From contig DATKCN010000347.1 of NCBI GenBank assembly GCA_035513175.1, positions 1-13,974 of the forward strand: a stretch of 13,974 bases of DNA, given 5' to 3'. Positions 1 to 7,832 of this stretch are shown here, in pieces. The DNA comes from DATKCN01 sp035513175. Lineage in GTDB: Bacteria > Chloroflexota > Chloroflexia > Thermomicrobiales > CFX8. The translations under genes and the position numbers were made by a program. The notes under the pieces were generated by a model. That model worked only from the letters and a program-made list of their open reading frames with translations. It did no database searches and was not told the DNA's origin. Each line of letters starts with the position of its first letter. Position 1 is the first letter of the stretch.

Positions 1-1
1 C

Positions 2-3000
2 ATGGCAGAGAGTAGCCAACCCCGCTCGTTCGACGCGGACGCGGATCTCGCGACCGTGTCGCATCTGCCGATCCCGCGCGGCGTCGCGTTTCGCGTCGAA
101 TCGCCGGACGGCTCCAACCCGACGCTGGCCGAGGCGCGCACGGCGGTCTCGGGGTCATTGCCGGGCTGGAAGGTGACGCGCGTCGAGGGCATGGATGGCT
201 GGTTCAGCGCCGCCGCGCCTGCCGACCCGCGCACCGGCGGGCCGCCGCCGCTGCCGGAATTCTGGGAGCGCGTGCGCGCCACGCAGGCCGCTCCGGACGT
301 GGAGGAGGCCGAGCCATTGCTGCTCGTGGCCGGACACGAGCCAGGCTCGGCGGCGGACGCTCCCTTCGCGATGGGCTTCGGGCCGGACCAGTTCGGGCTC
401 TGGGGCTGGCCATACGACGCCGAGACCGCCGCCAGGATCGCTCGTGACAGCGTCGCGAAGGACTGGCACCTGACTCGCCTCAACGTGCGCGCCGCCTGGG
501 ACCGCTGGCGCGCCGAGCATCCGGGCCGCGTGCCGGGCGATGGGGTCGTCGTCGGGCACCCCGACACCGGCTACACCGACCACGCCGAAGTGCTCGCGCA
601 CCTGCTGCTGCCGGGAGAGTCGTTCCTGCGTGGCGAGGAAGGCAGCGACGGGCGCGACGACCTGCGCAAGACCGGCCTGCGCGTGCTGCAGCACCCCGGC
701 CACGGCGCCGGGACGGCCAGCGTCATCGCCAGCGCGGAGGCGGGGCACGCCTTTGGCGTCGCGCCCGGCGCGAAGGTGCTGCCGCTGCGCGTCTCCCGCT
801 CGGTCATCCACTTCGACTTCGAGAGCGTGGGCCGGGCGATCGGGCGCGCGGTGAAACGCAACGTAGACGTGATCTCGATGTCGCTGGGCGGCCCGCTGAA
901 GATGACGTTCGTTCACCGGGCCATTCAGGAAGCGCAACGCAACGGCGTCATCGTCGTCGCCGCAGCGGGGAACATGATCCCCAGCACCGTCTTCCCGGCC
1001 GCCTTCCCGGAGGTGATCGCCGCCGCCGCCACCCATGCCGCCAACGCGCCGTGGCGCTACTCCGGACTGGGACCGTACGTGGACATCGCCGCCCCGGGGG
1101 AAGGGGTCTGGCGGGCGCTGTCGGAACGTGACGGCGACCTGATCTCCTTCGACGTGACGCAGGGCAGCGGGACATCGTTCGCGACCGCCTGCGTGGCGGG
1201 CATGGCGGCGCTGTGGCTCTCGTTCCACGGCGGTCGCAAGGCGATCGCCCGGAAACATTACGGCGGCGACCTCTCGCTCGTGCCGCTGTCCTTCCAGTGC
1301 TTGCTGGCGAAGACGGCCAACACCTCGCCCGAGTTCGTCCGCAACGGCCGCCACGGCGCCGGGATCGCCGACGCCGACGCGCTGCTGGCGGCGACCCTGC
1401 CCGACGCGGCCGAGGTGCGGCGCTTCGCCAGCGTCGTCCGCGCCCAGAAGGCGCGCCGCACGACCTTCCTCTCTGGCCTGTTCTCCGGCTGGCGCGGACT
1501 GACGGACCACAGCGCGGTGACGCTCTCCATCGCTGCCACACTCGACGCGGACGGCGGCGTGCGCTCTGACCCAGCCGAGGCAACCGAGGCCGCGCTCCGC
1601 TCCGTAGAAGCCAGCGATGAGGAGACGCAGCTGCTGCGCCGGGTCCTGGGAGAGCGGGTCGATGAGCTGCTGGATGAGCTGCTGGCGGTCGTCGCCGCTG
1701 ACCTCGCGCTATTCACCGGCTTCCACCGGCTGCGGCCGGTGGATTCGCTGCTGCCGCTGTTCGACCGGCTGCTGGCTATTCGCGAGCGCCTGTCTCCCGC
1801 GCTGCGCGAACAGCTCGCCCGCCAGCGGACCGAGGAGGAGCGCCGCCTCGCGCCGCTGCACCGGGGCAGGCTCGTCCCCGGCGTGTCGCTGGGAATTCCG
1901 GAGGGCGTCGGCATCCCCGCGCCGCCGTATCGCCAGCTGCGCGCCTACGCCTTCGACCCGTCGCTGGCGACCCAGCTCAGGGCGGCGCCGATCACGACTG
2001 TGACGATCCCGACGCGCTGGGAGGAGGTGCGTCCCGGCCCGGTTGGCGAGTATCTGGAAGTCATCGACATCGACCCGGCCAGCGGCTGCGCCTATTCGCC
2101 GGTGGACCTGAACCACCCGCACCTGCTGGGGCAGGACGGGCTGGCGCCGTCAGAAGGCGACCCCCGCTTCCACCAGCAGATGGTCTACGCGGTAGCTATG
2201 AACACCATCGACCACTTCGAGCAGGCGCTGGGGCGTCCGGTCTTCTGGTCGCCGCTGCGGCCCCGGCCCAACGAGCGGCCCGAGGAGCAGGGCTGGTTCA
2301 CGCGCGAGGCGCGCGACCGGATCGACGAGCAGCGCGCCATGGGTGTCTCCGAGCGCGACCTGCTGCGGCGCGACCGCTACGTGCAGCGCCTGCGCGTCCA
2401 TCCGCACGCGCTGCGCGAGGCGAACGCCTACTACAGTCCCCGCAAGCGCGCCCTGCTGTTTGGCTACTTCCCGGCCAACGACGACGACACGGGCAAGCAC
2501 TTCCCTGGCGGGATGGTGTTCACCTGCCTCTCGCACGACATCGTCGCCCACGAGACGACCCACGCGCTGCTCGACGGTATGCACCCGTTTTTCAACGAGC
2601 CGACGAACGAGGACGTCTGGGCCTTCCACGAGGCGTTCGCCGACATCATGGCGCTCTTCCAGCACTTCACCTATCCGGAGGTGCTGCGTCACCAGATTGC
2701 CGTGACGCGGGGCAATCTGGAGGCGGAGAGCCTGCTGGGGGAGCTGGCGCAGCAGTTCGGGCAGGCGACCGGCGGGCGCGGGGCGCTGCGCAGCGCGCTC
2801 GGCACGCGGCTGCCAGGAAGTGGCTGGCAGCGGCACGCGCCGGACCCGCGCGCCCTGCGCAATGCCCGCGCTCCTCACGAGCGGGGCAGCATCCTCGTCG
2901 CCGCCGTGTTCGACGCCTTCATCGCCATCTACAACAATCGGGTCGCCGACCTGCAGCGCATCTCCACCGGCGGCACGGGGGTGTTCGCGCCAGGCAACAT

Positions 3001-3991
3001 CCACCCCGACCTCGTCTACCGGCTGGCGAACGAGGCGGCCGGGGCAGCCGAGGACGTGCTGCGCGCCTGCATTCGCGCCATGGACTACGTGCCGCCGGTG
3101 GACATCACCTTCGGCGAGTTCCTGCGCGCGCTCATCACCGCCGACTACGATCTGTCGACGGGGGAGCGCAGCGTCAACCGTGTCGCTTTCATCGAAGCGT
3201 TCCGCTCGTGGGGCATCTATCCTCGCGACGTGCCGACGCTCTCCGAGGACAGCCTGCGCTGGCATCCGCCCGACACGGACACGCGTTTGCAAAACCTGAC
3301 CCAGATCAGCGGCTTCACCGATAGCTACGAGCAGATGCTGCGGCGCCTCGGCGGCGCGCTGGAGCGCTGGCAGCCGGGCAGCGACCGGGCAGACATCTTC
3401 GTGGACATCCTCGACGCGCAGCGCGTCATGCACTACCTGCTGCGCAGCATGCAGCGCCAGATTGGGCCGGATCACATGCTGCTGCCAGGGCTGGACCTGC
3501 GGGGCCGCGCCAGCTTCAGCGTGGGCAACTTGCGGCCCGCGCGGCGCGTCGGCCCGCGTGGCGAGTTTCGCACGGAGATGGTCGTGGAGGTCGTGCAGCG
3601 CCTGCCGGGCGGCGACCGCGCGCTGCCCTTCCGGGGCGGATCGACGCTGATCGTGGACATGCAGACGTGGGATGTGCGCTACGTCATCTATAAGCGGCTC
3701 TTCGAGCGGCTGCCAACGCGCGGCGGGGGGCGCGACGGCACGCCCGCCGGCCGCAGCCACCGGCAGGCGGCCTTCGCCGAGCGGCAGCGCGCGGGCGTGG
3801 CCGGCGGCGCGCAGGCCATCTGGCAGGGAGAGGATGACCGCGCGCTCGCGGAGCGCCTCGCTTCCGTCTACGCGCCGGTCGAGGTCACGACCACGCGCGA
3901 CGAGCCGTTTGCCCTGATGCATCGCGGGGCCGAACGTTCCGAGCACGCCGGCTACGACGGCGGCAGGGAAGGAGGGCGGCATGCCCGCTGA
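2..3991 (+). CDS. Fused subtilisin-like (S8) and thermolysin-like (M4-type) double protease
   Basis: A 1329-residue protein carrying two complete protease domains. Seen: residues about 175-410 are a subtilisin fold with Asp188 (VGHPDTGY), His234 (PGHGAGTAS), oxyanion Asn324 (AAAGN) and Ser392 (GSGTSFAT). About 410-650 is a mostly helical linker. About 650-1080 is a thermolysin-like zinc protease with HETTH at 850-854, third ligand Glu877 in HEAFAD and His959 (PHERGSILVAAVF), which lines up with thermolysin His231. About 1130-1329 is a C-terminal domain I do not recognise. Both active sites look intact. No signal peptide or membrane segment follows the ATG, so cytoplasmic action is inferred, although thermolysin relatives are usually secreted. 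The start lies one base inside the window, so neither the ribosome site nor a longer N-terminus can be excluded. The stop overlaps the next gene by 11 bases, implying co-translation. Substrate unknown. Confidence 0.9.
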   Translation: MAESSQPRSFDADADLATVSHLPIPRGVAFRVESPDGSNPTLAEARTAVSGSLPGWKVTRVEGMDGWFSAAAPADPRTGGPPPLPEFWERVRATQAAPDVEEAEPLLLVAGHEPGSAADAPFAMGFGPDQFGLWGWPYDAETAARIARDSVAKDWHLTRLNVRAAWDRWRAEHPGRVPGDGVVVGHPDTGYTDHAEVLAHLLLPGESFLRGEEGSDGRDDLRKTGLRVLQHPGHGAGTASVIASAEAGHAFGVAPGAKVLPLRVSRSVIHFDFESVGRAIGRAVKRNVDVISMSLGGPLKMTFVHRAIQEAQRNGVIVVAAAGNMIPSTVFPAAFPEVIAAAATHAANAPWRYSGLGPYVDIAAPGEGVWRALSERDGDLISFDVTQGSGTSFATACVAGMAALWLSFHGGRKAIARKHYGGDLSLVPLSFQCLLAKTANTSPEFVRNGRHGAGIADADALLAATLPDAAEVRRFASVVRAQKARRTTFLSGLFSGWRGLTDHSAVTLSIAATLDADGGVRSDPAEATEAALRSVEASDEETQLLRRVLGERVDELLDELLAVVAADLALFTGFHRLRPVDSLLPLFDRLLAIRERLSPALREQLARQRTEEERRLAPLHRGRLVPGVSLGIPEGVGIPAPPYRQLRAYAFDPSLATQLRAAPITTVTIPTRWEEVRPGPVGEYLEVIDIDPASGCAYSPVDLNHPHLLGQDGLAPSEGDPRFHQQMVYAVAMNTIDHFEQALGRPVFWSPLRPRPNERPEEQGWFTREARDRIDEQRAMGVSERDLLRRDRYVQRLRVHPHALREANAYYSPRKRALLFGYFPANDDDTGKHFPGGMVFTCLSHDIVAHETTHALLDGMHPFFNEPTNEDVWAFHEAFADIMALFQHFTYPEVLRHQIAVTRGNLEAESLLGELAQQFGQATGGRGALRSALGTRLPGSGWQRHAPDPRALRNARAPHERGSILVAAVFDAFIAIYNNRVADLQRISTGGTGVFAPGNIHPDLVYRLANEAAGAAEDVLRACIRAMDYVPPVDITFGEFLRALITADYDLSTGERSVNRVAFIEAFRSWGIYPRDVPTLSEDSLRWHPPDTDTRLQNLTQISGFTDSYEQMLRRLGGALERWQPGSDRADIFVDILDAQRVMHYLLRSMQRQIGPDHMLLPGLDLRGRASFSVGNLRPARRVGPRGEFRTEMVVEVVQRLPGGDRALPFRGGSTLIVDMQTWDVRYVIYKRLFERLPTRGGGRDGTPAGRSHRQAAFAERQRAGVAGGAQAIWQGEDDRALAERLASVYAPVEVTTTRDEPFALMHRGAERSEHAGYDGGREGGRHAR
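1661..1684 (+). repeat. In-frame 12-bp tandem duplication in the protease linker
   Basis: The 12-mer gatgagctgctg occurs twice back to back and encodes DELLDELL in the helical linker between the two protease domains (residues 554-561). The repeat keeps the frame. It may be a recent slippage product lengthening an amphipathic helix. Confidence 0.8.
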
Positions 3992-5636
3992 AGCCAACGG
4001 CCTGCTGCTCCCCGGCGAAGGCTCCGTCGTCGTGCGCATGTACGGCCAGGGGGTGGGCGACTGCTTCCTGCTGGCCTTTCCGCGCGCGGATGGCGGCGAG
4101 CGGCCGGTCTACGTCCTGATCGACTGCGGCGTCATTGGCGGCACGCCGGGCGGCGCGGAGCGCATGCGGGCGGTCGTGGCCGACATCGCCGCGGCCACCG
4201 GCGGGCGGCTCGACCTGCTCATCCTCACCCACGAGCACTGGGACCACCTCTCCGGCTTCGACCAGGCCAGCGAGCAGTGGGACACGATCGAGATCGACGC
4301 GCTGTGGCTGGCGTGGACCGAAAGCGACGATGTCGACGGCCTGCCCGGCGTCCTCAAGCGCATCGTCGAAAAGCAGCAGCGCTCCCTTGCGCTCGTGGCC
4401 GACCGCGTCGAGCGGCTCGGCGCCCGCGACCGCGAGTCGCTGGCGCTGGGCCTGATGGGCTTTCTCGGCGACACGCCGCCTCCCGGGCTGTCGTTCTCGC
4501 TGGCGAAGACGGTGCGCGCCGCCTTCGACGCTGCCAAGGGGCGCGTGGACGCCGGCCGGCGCGCCCTGCTGGAGCCGGGCGAGGTGCGGCCGCTGCCCGG
4601 CGCGGGGGTCGATGTGTATGTTCTCGGGCCGCCCCGCGACGACGACCGCTTGCGCCACGTCAACCCTTCTCGCCGCGACCCGGAGACGTACGAACAGGAT
4701 CACGGACTGCGCGCGCGGGAAGACGCGCTGCTGTCGCTGCGCCGCATGGCGGACGGCCCGTCACCGCTCAGCTTCTTTGCCGCGCCGCTGCTGGCGTTCG
4801 ATCCCGCGCTGAGCGCCATGGATGCCGCTGACGCGGCCGCCAGCCCGGCGCTCTCGCAGGCGCGCGATGTCTACGAGCGCTCGTTTCCCTTCGACCGCTT
4901 CACGCGCGTTCCGCTGCCGGAGGCCGAAGCGACCGCCACTGAGCAGCCGGGCGCCTACCCTGCGCTGGCCTCCTACGTGGCCGGGGAGAACCACTGGCGG
5001 CGCATCGACTTCGACTGGCTCTCCGCCGCTGACGCCTTCGCGCTGCAGGCCGACAGCCTGACGAACAACACCAGCCTCGCGCTGGCCTTCGAGCTGCCCG
5101 CCGGGGCGGACGGGGCGCGCAACGTGCTGCTCTTCCCGGCGGACGCGCAGGTCGGCGCGCTGCTGTCGTGGGATGAGATCCCGGGCTGGAACGTCGCGCC
5201 CGGCGCCGAGCCAGCGCAGAAAGGCAAGCCGCCGGACATCGGCGACCTGCTGCAGCGGACGACGTTCCTGAAGGTGGGCCACCACGGCTCGCACAACGCG
5301 ACGCTGAAGGTGAAGGGAGTCGAGCGTCTGCGGCAGGGCCCGCCGTTGACGGCCTTCGTCCCGGTCAGCCCGGCCGTCGCGCGGCAGATCAAGGGTTGGC
5401 GTCACATGCCGCTGGACGGGATGCTGAATGCGCTGGCCGCGCGCTCCGGCAACCGGGTCGTGCTGGCCAACGGCGAGGTCTGGCCACAGGTCCCGGCCAG
5501 CGCGCTGGACGAGGCGCGACGGAACATCGGGGTGGAGACGTCCGCGCCGGTCATGCTGCCGGAGATCGTCCGCTCCAATGGCGAGGTCATCCAGGGTGCG
5601 ACCCCGCTGTGGCTCCAGATCCGCGTGGGCATGTGA
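3981..5636 (+). CDS. Metallo-beta-lactamase-fold hydrolase, ComEC-like type
   Basis: A 551-residue hydrolase of the MBL fold. Seen: an N-terminal beta-strand region (GQGVGDCFLL, then VLIDCG near residue 48), the metal motif THEHWDH at 83-89 (His84, His86, Asp88, His89), a long insertion at about 110-350, then the ComEC-like C-terminal half with NTSLALAFEL, FPADAQ (Asp388 as probable bridging ligand) and KVGHHGSHNAT (His434, His435, His438). All expected metal ligands are present. MBL proteins of this sort are usually phosphodiesterases, nucleases or other hydrolases; the substrate cannot be read from the sequence. No signal peptide and none of the membrane segments of true ComEC, so probably soluble and cytoplasmic. 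The ATG lies inside the end of the double protease gene and is preceded by GGAGGG at 3971-3976, which supports this start and translational coupling. It probably works with that protease. Confidence 0.9.
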   Translation: MPAEANGLLLPGEGSVVVRMYGQGVGDCFLLAFPRADGGERPVYVLIDCGVIGGTPGGAERMRAVVADIAAATGGRLDLLILTHEHWDHLSGFDQASEQWDTIEIDALWLAWTESDDVDGLPGVLKRIVEKQQRSLALVADRVERLGARDRESLALGLMGFLGDTPPPGLSFSLAKTVRAAFDAAKGRVDAGRRALLEPGEVRPLPGAGVDVYVLGPPRDDDRLRHVNPSRRDPETYEQDHGLRAREDALLSLRRMADGPSPLSFFAAPLLAFDPALSAMDAADAAASPALSQARDVYERSFPFDRFTRVPLPEAEATATEQPGAYPALASYVAGENHWRRIDFDWLSAADAFALQADSLTNNTSLALAFELPAGADGARNVLLFPADAQVGALLSWDEIPGWNVAPGAEPAQKGKPPDIGDLLQRTTFLKVGHHGSHNATLKVKGVERLRQGPPLTAFVPVSPAVARQIKGWRHMPLDGMLNALAARSGNRVVLANGEVWPQVPASALDEARRNIGVETSAPVMLPEIVRSNGEVIQGATPLWLQIRVGM

Positions 5637-5638
5637 CG

Positions 5639-5658
5639 GCAATCGTCGCGACGATTGC
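5639..5658. terminator. Perfect 20-bp palindrome, possible two-way terminator
   Basis: gcaatcgtcgcgacgattgc is its own exact reverse complement. It begins 3 bases after the MBL stop codon and lies between two convergent genes. It could fold as an 8-bp stem with a CGCG loop and end transcripts from both sides. No T-run follows on either strand, so it is not a standard intrinsic terminator; a dimeric repressor site is the alternative. Confidence 0.4.
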
Positions 5659-5678
5659 TCGAACTGTTCCTGGGCGCG

Positions 5679-5915
5679 CTATGCGTTCGCCTGCGTCACC
5701 TCAGGAGCGGGCTCGAATGCCGCGCAGCCGCTAATGGGCGTGACCACGAGGCTCAGCGCGGCGTGCTGCGGGTGGCCGCATTCCTCGACGATGTCTTCCG
5801 GGGCGACGCGCTTCGTGCGGATCTGGATCAGCTGCGGCGCGTGGGAGTGGTGCTCGCCGTAGTGCGTGCAGAGCCCGCACTGTCCTTCGGGACCTGAATC
5901 TGCGTCATCCCGCAT
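5679..5915 (-). CDS. Small four-cysteine protein, probably metal-binding, start or frame uncertain
   Basis: A 78-residue soluble protein with CGLCTHYGEHH (Cys13, Cys16), ECGHPQH (Cys46) and ISGC (Cys64) followed by FEPA. The two CxxC/C-type halves and nearby histidines suggest a small zinc-binding or redox fold; function unknown. It lies 63 bases downstream of the DinB-like gene on the same strand and may share its transcript. Oddity: the ATG at 5915 abuts the Shine-Dalgarno sequence with no spacer, while another ATG at 5908, seven bases away and well placed, is in a different frame and reads MTQIQVP before a stop at 5828. A one-base insertion in the GGG at 5889-5891 would join MTQIQVP to EGQCGLC. 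The cysteine-rich frame itself looks genuinely coding. Confidence 0.65.
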   Translation of the reverse strand: MRDDADSGPEGQCGLCTHYGEHHSHAPQLIQIRTKRVAPEDIVEECGHPQHAALSLVVTPISGCAAFEPAPEVTQANA

Positions 5916-5923
5916 CCTCCTTC
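5916..5923 (-). promoter_or_regulatory. Strong ribosome binding site of the small cysteine protein
   Basis: On the - strand the sequence reads GAAGGAGG. It touches the ATG at 5915 and is 7 bases from the ATG at 5908. The spacing favours 5908, whose frame is not that of the conserved-looking protein. Confidence 0.7.
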
Positions 5924-5978
5924 ACATGCTCGTGAACGAGTCGTCACGGGAGATGTCGCGCGACACCGGCCACGGCTG

Positions 5979-6875
5979 TCAGCCGGGTCCCGCCTCGCGC
6001 CGGGCGAGGATGGCGGTCCGGTCGTCGATCGTGGCGCTGACGGCGGATTGGCGTTCGGGCAGCGATTCCGGCGCGCCGATCAGGGCGCCCTCGCACTCTC
6101 CCAGTGCCCCATGGATCAGGCGCACGAGCCGCTCCGCCTCGCGTGCCGCATGACCGATCCCGGCCAGCGTCTTGTCGACCTGGATCGTGTGCTCGCGCAA
6201 ATGCGCATCCCAGCGCTGCATGCGGAAGCGCACAGGGATGGTGTACTCCTCCCACCAGACGCTCGGCGTGTCGAGGTCGGCGTCGGAGAGCGGCGCGCAG
6301 TAGGCGATGATCTCTCGGTGCAACGCGTCGTAGCGGCCGAGAATGTCCGCCAGCGAGCCGGACACGTCGATGGCGTTGTAGCGCCGCAGGGCCTCGCCTT
6401 CGCGGGGCATCGGCACGGGGAACGGCTCGCCGGAATCACGCCGGGCGATGGCCCACTCGATCTGTAGCAGGAAGCCCAGCTCGGCGCCCATCAGGTGCTC
6501 GAAGACCGTGCGCAACGGCCATTCGCCTTCGGCTGGCTCGCGGTCCAGTTCCTCGTCGCCCACGCCTGCCAGCGCTCCAGTGACGTCACGCCAGGCGACG
6601 TGGTGCTGGGCCAGGACACGTTGCGCCGTCGTTGACGGGGCGGTTGCCACGCGGGCATTGCCGATATCAACTGCCAGCTCACGCAACTCCTGATAGACGT
6701 GGAAGTACAGCTCGCGCCGGGACGAGTCGTAGTGGCGCCAGCGGTCCCGCTCGGACATCGGCCCGGACAGCGGGCTGCCGAGATCCGCGTCAGACAATCC
6801 GACTGCTACACGCGCGAACGACTCGACGGAGTGACCAAGCCGACTCTGTGACAACTCTGGATCGTCCTTCCGCAC
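5979..6875 (-). CDS. DinB-like four-helix protein, long form
   Basis: A 298-residue soluble protein with the DinB/YfiT pattern. A helix-rich segment DEELDREPAEGEWPLRTVFEHLMGAE carries His127, and RWDAHLREHTIQVDK carries His225 and His229 in the HxxxH spacing, together the usual three metal-binding histidines. DinB-family proteins are metal-dependent, often thiol-linked transferases or hydrolases, and many have no known substrate. It is longer than the usual 150-180 residues. The extra N-terminal 80 residues (with YFHVYQELREL) and the charged C-terminal 50 residues are unassigned. The start chosen is GTG at 6875; it has no clear ribosome site, so a start further in, such as Met40, is possible. 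A TTGACA promoter lies just upstream. It is divergent from the SnoaL-like gene. Confidence 0.75.
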   Translation of the reverse strand: MRKDDPELSQSRLGHSVESFARVAVGLSDADLGSPLSGPMSERDRWRHYDSSRRELYFHVYQELRELAVDIGNARVATAPSTTAQRVLAQHHVAWRDVTGALAGVGDEELDREPAEGEWPLRTVFEHLMGAELGFLLQIEWAIARRDSGEPFPVPMPREGEALRRYNAIDVSGSLADILGRYDALHREIIAYCAPLSDADLDTPSVWWEEYTIPVRFRMQRWDAHLREHTIQVDKTLAGIGHAAREAERLVRLIHGALGECEGALIGAPESLPERQSAVSATIDDRTAILARREAGPG

Positions 6876-7105
6876 ATCGAAGACGAACAGATATTCTATA
6901 CGGGATAGAGCACGTCCGGGCGAATGTCAAGAGGTCTAAGATGACATCCCAGAGCAATCGCATCTGATTTTTGAGGCAGTTTAGACGCAATTGCCCTGCG
7001 ACTGCGTAGTTCTCTGGATGCGTTTCTGGACAAAGTGTCGTACTGTGACAATAGGCAGTCGGAGCGACGGCCATTCGTTTACGCTTTGAGTCAGGGGGAC
7101 AAGCT
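6876..7105. other. Divergent intergenic region, lower GC
   Basis: 230 bases between the DinB-like and SnoaL-like genes, visibly more AT-rich than the flanking genes. It holds the - strand promoter listed separately. For the + strand gene only a weak candidate is seen: TGGACA at 7027-7032, 17 bases, then AATAGG. No RNA gene or clear operator was recognised. Confidence 0.5.
6902..6930 (-). promoter_or_regulatory. Putative sigma-70-type promoter of the DinB-like gene
   Basis: On the - strand a consensus -35 TTGACA (6925-6930) is followed by a 17-base spacer and TATCCC (6902-6907). Transcription would start near 6895, about 20 bases before the GTG. The -35 box is perfect and the -10 box weak. 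Confidence 0.5.
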
Positions 7106-7519
7106 ATGTCCATGTCTGAAACTGCGATGGCCTTTTTCGATGCCTGCGAGACCGGTAAGGGTTGGAAGGTATGCCAGGCCTGGTGCCATGACGGCGCTAC
7201 CTTCACGTGTCAGGCAGATACGCTCGCCGAGATCAAGACACTTGACGCCTACGTCGAATGGATGAAAGGGCTACTTACCCCGGTTCCAGATATGACGTAC
7301 GAGATCAAGGCATTCGCGACCGATGATGAGCGCAAATCCGTCTCGGTGTTTGGCGTTGTCAACGGGACGCAGACGGGTGACGGTGGGCCGGTTCCGCCGA
7401 CTGGCAACACAGTGACAGCCGACTACGTCTATGTGATGGAGTTCGCCGGCGACAAGATTCAGCACATGTCGAAGATATGGAATGACGGGCATACGCTGAA
7501 GCAGCTGGGCTGGGCATAG
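7106..7519 (+). CDS. SnoaL-like / NTF2-fold protein
   Basis: A 137-residue soluble protein with the features of the SnoaL/NTF2-like alpha+beta barrel: N-terminal helices with MAFFDACETGKGWKVCQAWCHDGATFTCQADT, a middle helix YVEWMKGLLTPVPDMTYEIKAFATDDE, then the curved sheet through ADYVYVMEFAGDKIQHMSKIWNDGHTLKQLGW. Family members are small-molecule-binding isomerases or cyclases, or non-catalytic ligand binders; no substrate can be assigned. The ATG at 7106 has AGGGGGAC at 7093-7100 at good spacing; Met3 at 7112 is a less likely start. It stands alone, divergent from the DinB-like gene. The fold is judged from pattern only. Confidence 0.75.
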   Translation: MSMSETAMAFFDACETGKGWKVCQAWCHDGATFTCQADTLAEIKTLDAYVEWMKGLLTPVPDMTYEIKAFATDDERKSVSVFGVVNGTQTGDGGPVPPTGNTVTADYVYVMEFAGDKIQHMSKIWNDGHTLKQLGWA

Positions 7520-7657
7520 TTCCATAGCCACTCGTCCGTACGTTCCAAATGTGCTCTGGGCTGCTAGCCAGCTGAGTTGAATGATGGAGTCACACTCCCT
7601 CAGTAGACCAGAAGATGTTCTGACACAATCCGAACTCGCCACTGGTCGGAAACAAGC

Positions 7658-7717
7658 TCAGGTAGCTTTCTGGGCCTTCTTCGGGCGTTTGTTGGCAGCG
7701 TCGAGCGTCGCGCCCAT
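7658..7717 (-). pseudogene. 19-codon stub of a third TIR gene
   Basis: Reads MGATLDAANKRPKKAQKAT then stop. Its ATG sits at exactly the place of the ATG in the two intact TIR genes, behind the same leader and GAGG ribosome site, and MxxTLD matches their MHPTLD and MHTTLD. After that the sequence leaves the TIR family and becomes lysine-rich, as if the rest of the gene was lost by a deletion joining unrelated sequence. A functional micropeptide is possible but unsupported. Confidence 0.55.
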
Positions 7718-7781
7718 GCTAGCCTCGATGTCGTGGCGTAGTTGAGGCAGTCAGCATGGCCATCGTTGCAGGCGATGGCAA
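7700..7781 (-). repeat. 82-bp TIR leader repeat, copy 3 (at the decayed locus)
   Basis: It aligns without gaps to 11105-11186 (67 of 82 identical by hand count) and to 13764-13845. It contains the first codons, the GAGG site and the promoter boxes of the TIR genes. Confidence 0.85.
7753..7781 (-). promoter_or_regulatory. TIR-type promoter, decayed copy
   Basis: -35 TTGCCA (7776-7781), 17-base spacer, -10 CATGCT (7753-7758) on the - strand. The -10 box has lost the first T present in the two intact copies (TATGCT), which should weaken it. Confidence 0.5.
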
Positions 7782-7832
7782 CCTGCAAGTGTGACATGGC
7801 GCTCAGGATATGGCGGGGCTACGCGACGCCAA

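Noticed and set aside
155..1510. Long open frame (451 codons) on the - strand opposite the protease gene
   Set aside because: It lies wholly over the subtilisin domain, which has full catalytic motifs; the translation is Arg/Gly/Ala-rich low-complexity as expected for the complement of GC-rich coding DNA.
2150..4039. Long open frame (629 codons) on the - strand opposite the zinc protease domain
   Set aside because: Antisense to a domain with a clear HETTH site; no recognisable motif, and it crosses the start of the MBL gene.
3885..5642. Open frames of 272 and 293 codons on the - strand opposite the MBL gene
   Set aside because: They are the complement of a gene with all MBL metal ligands; the translations show no family signature.
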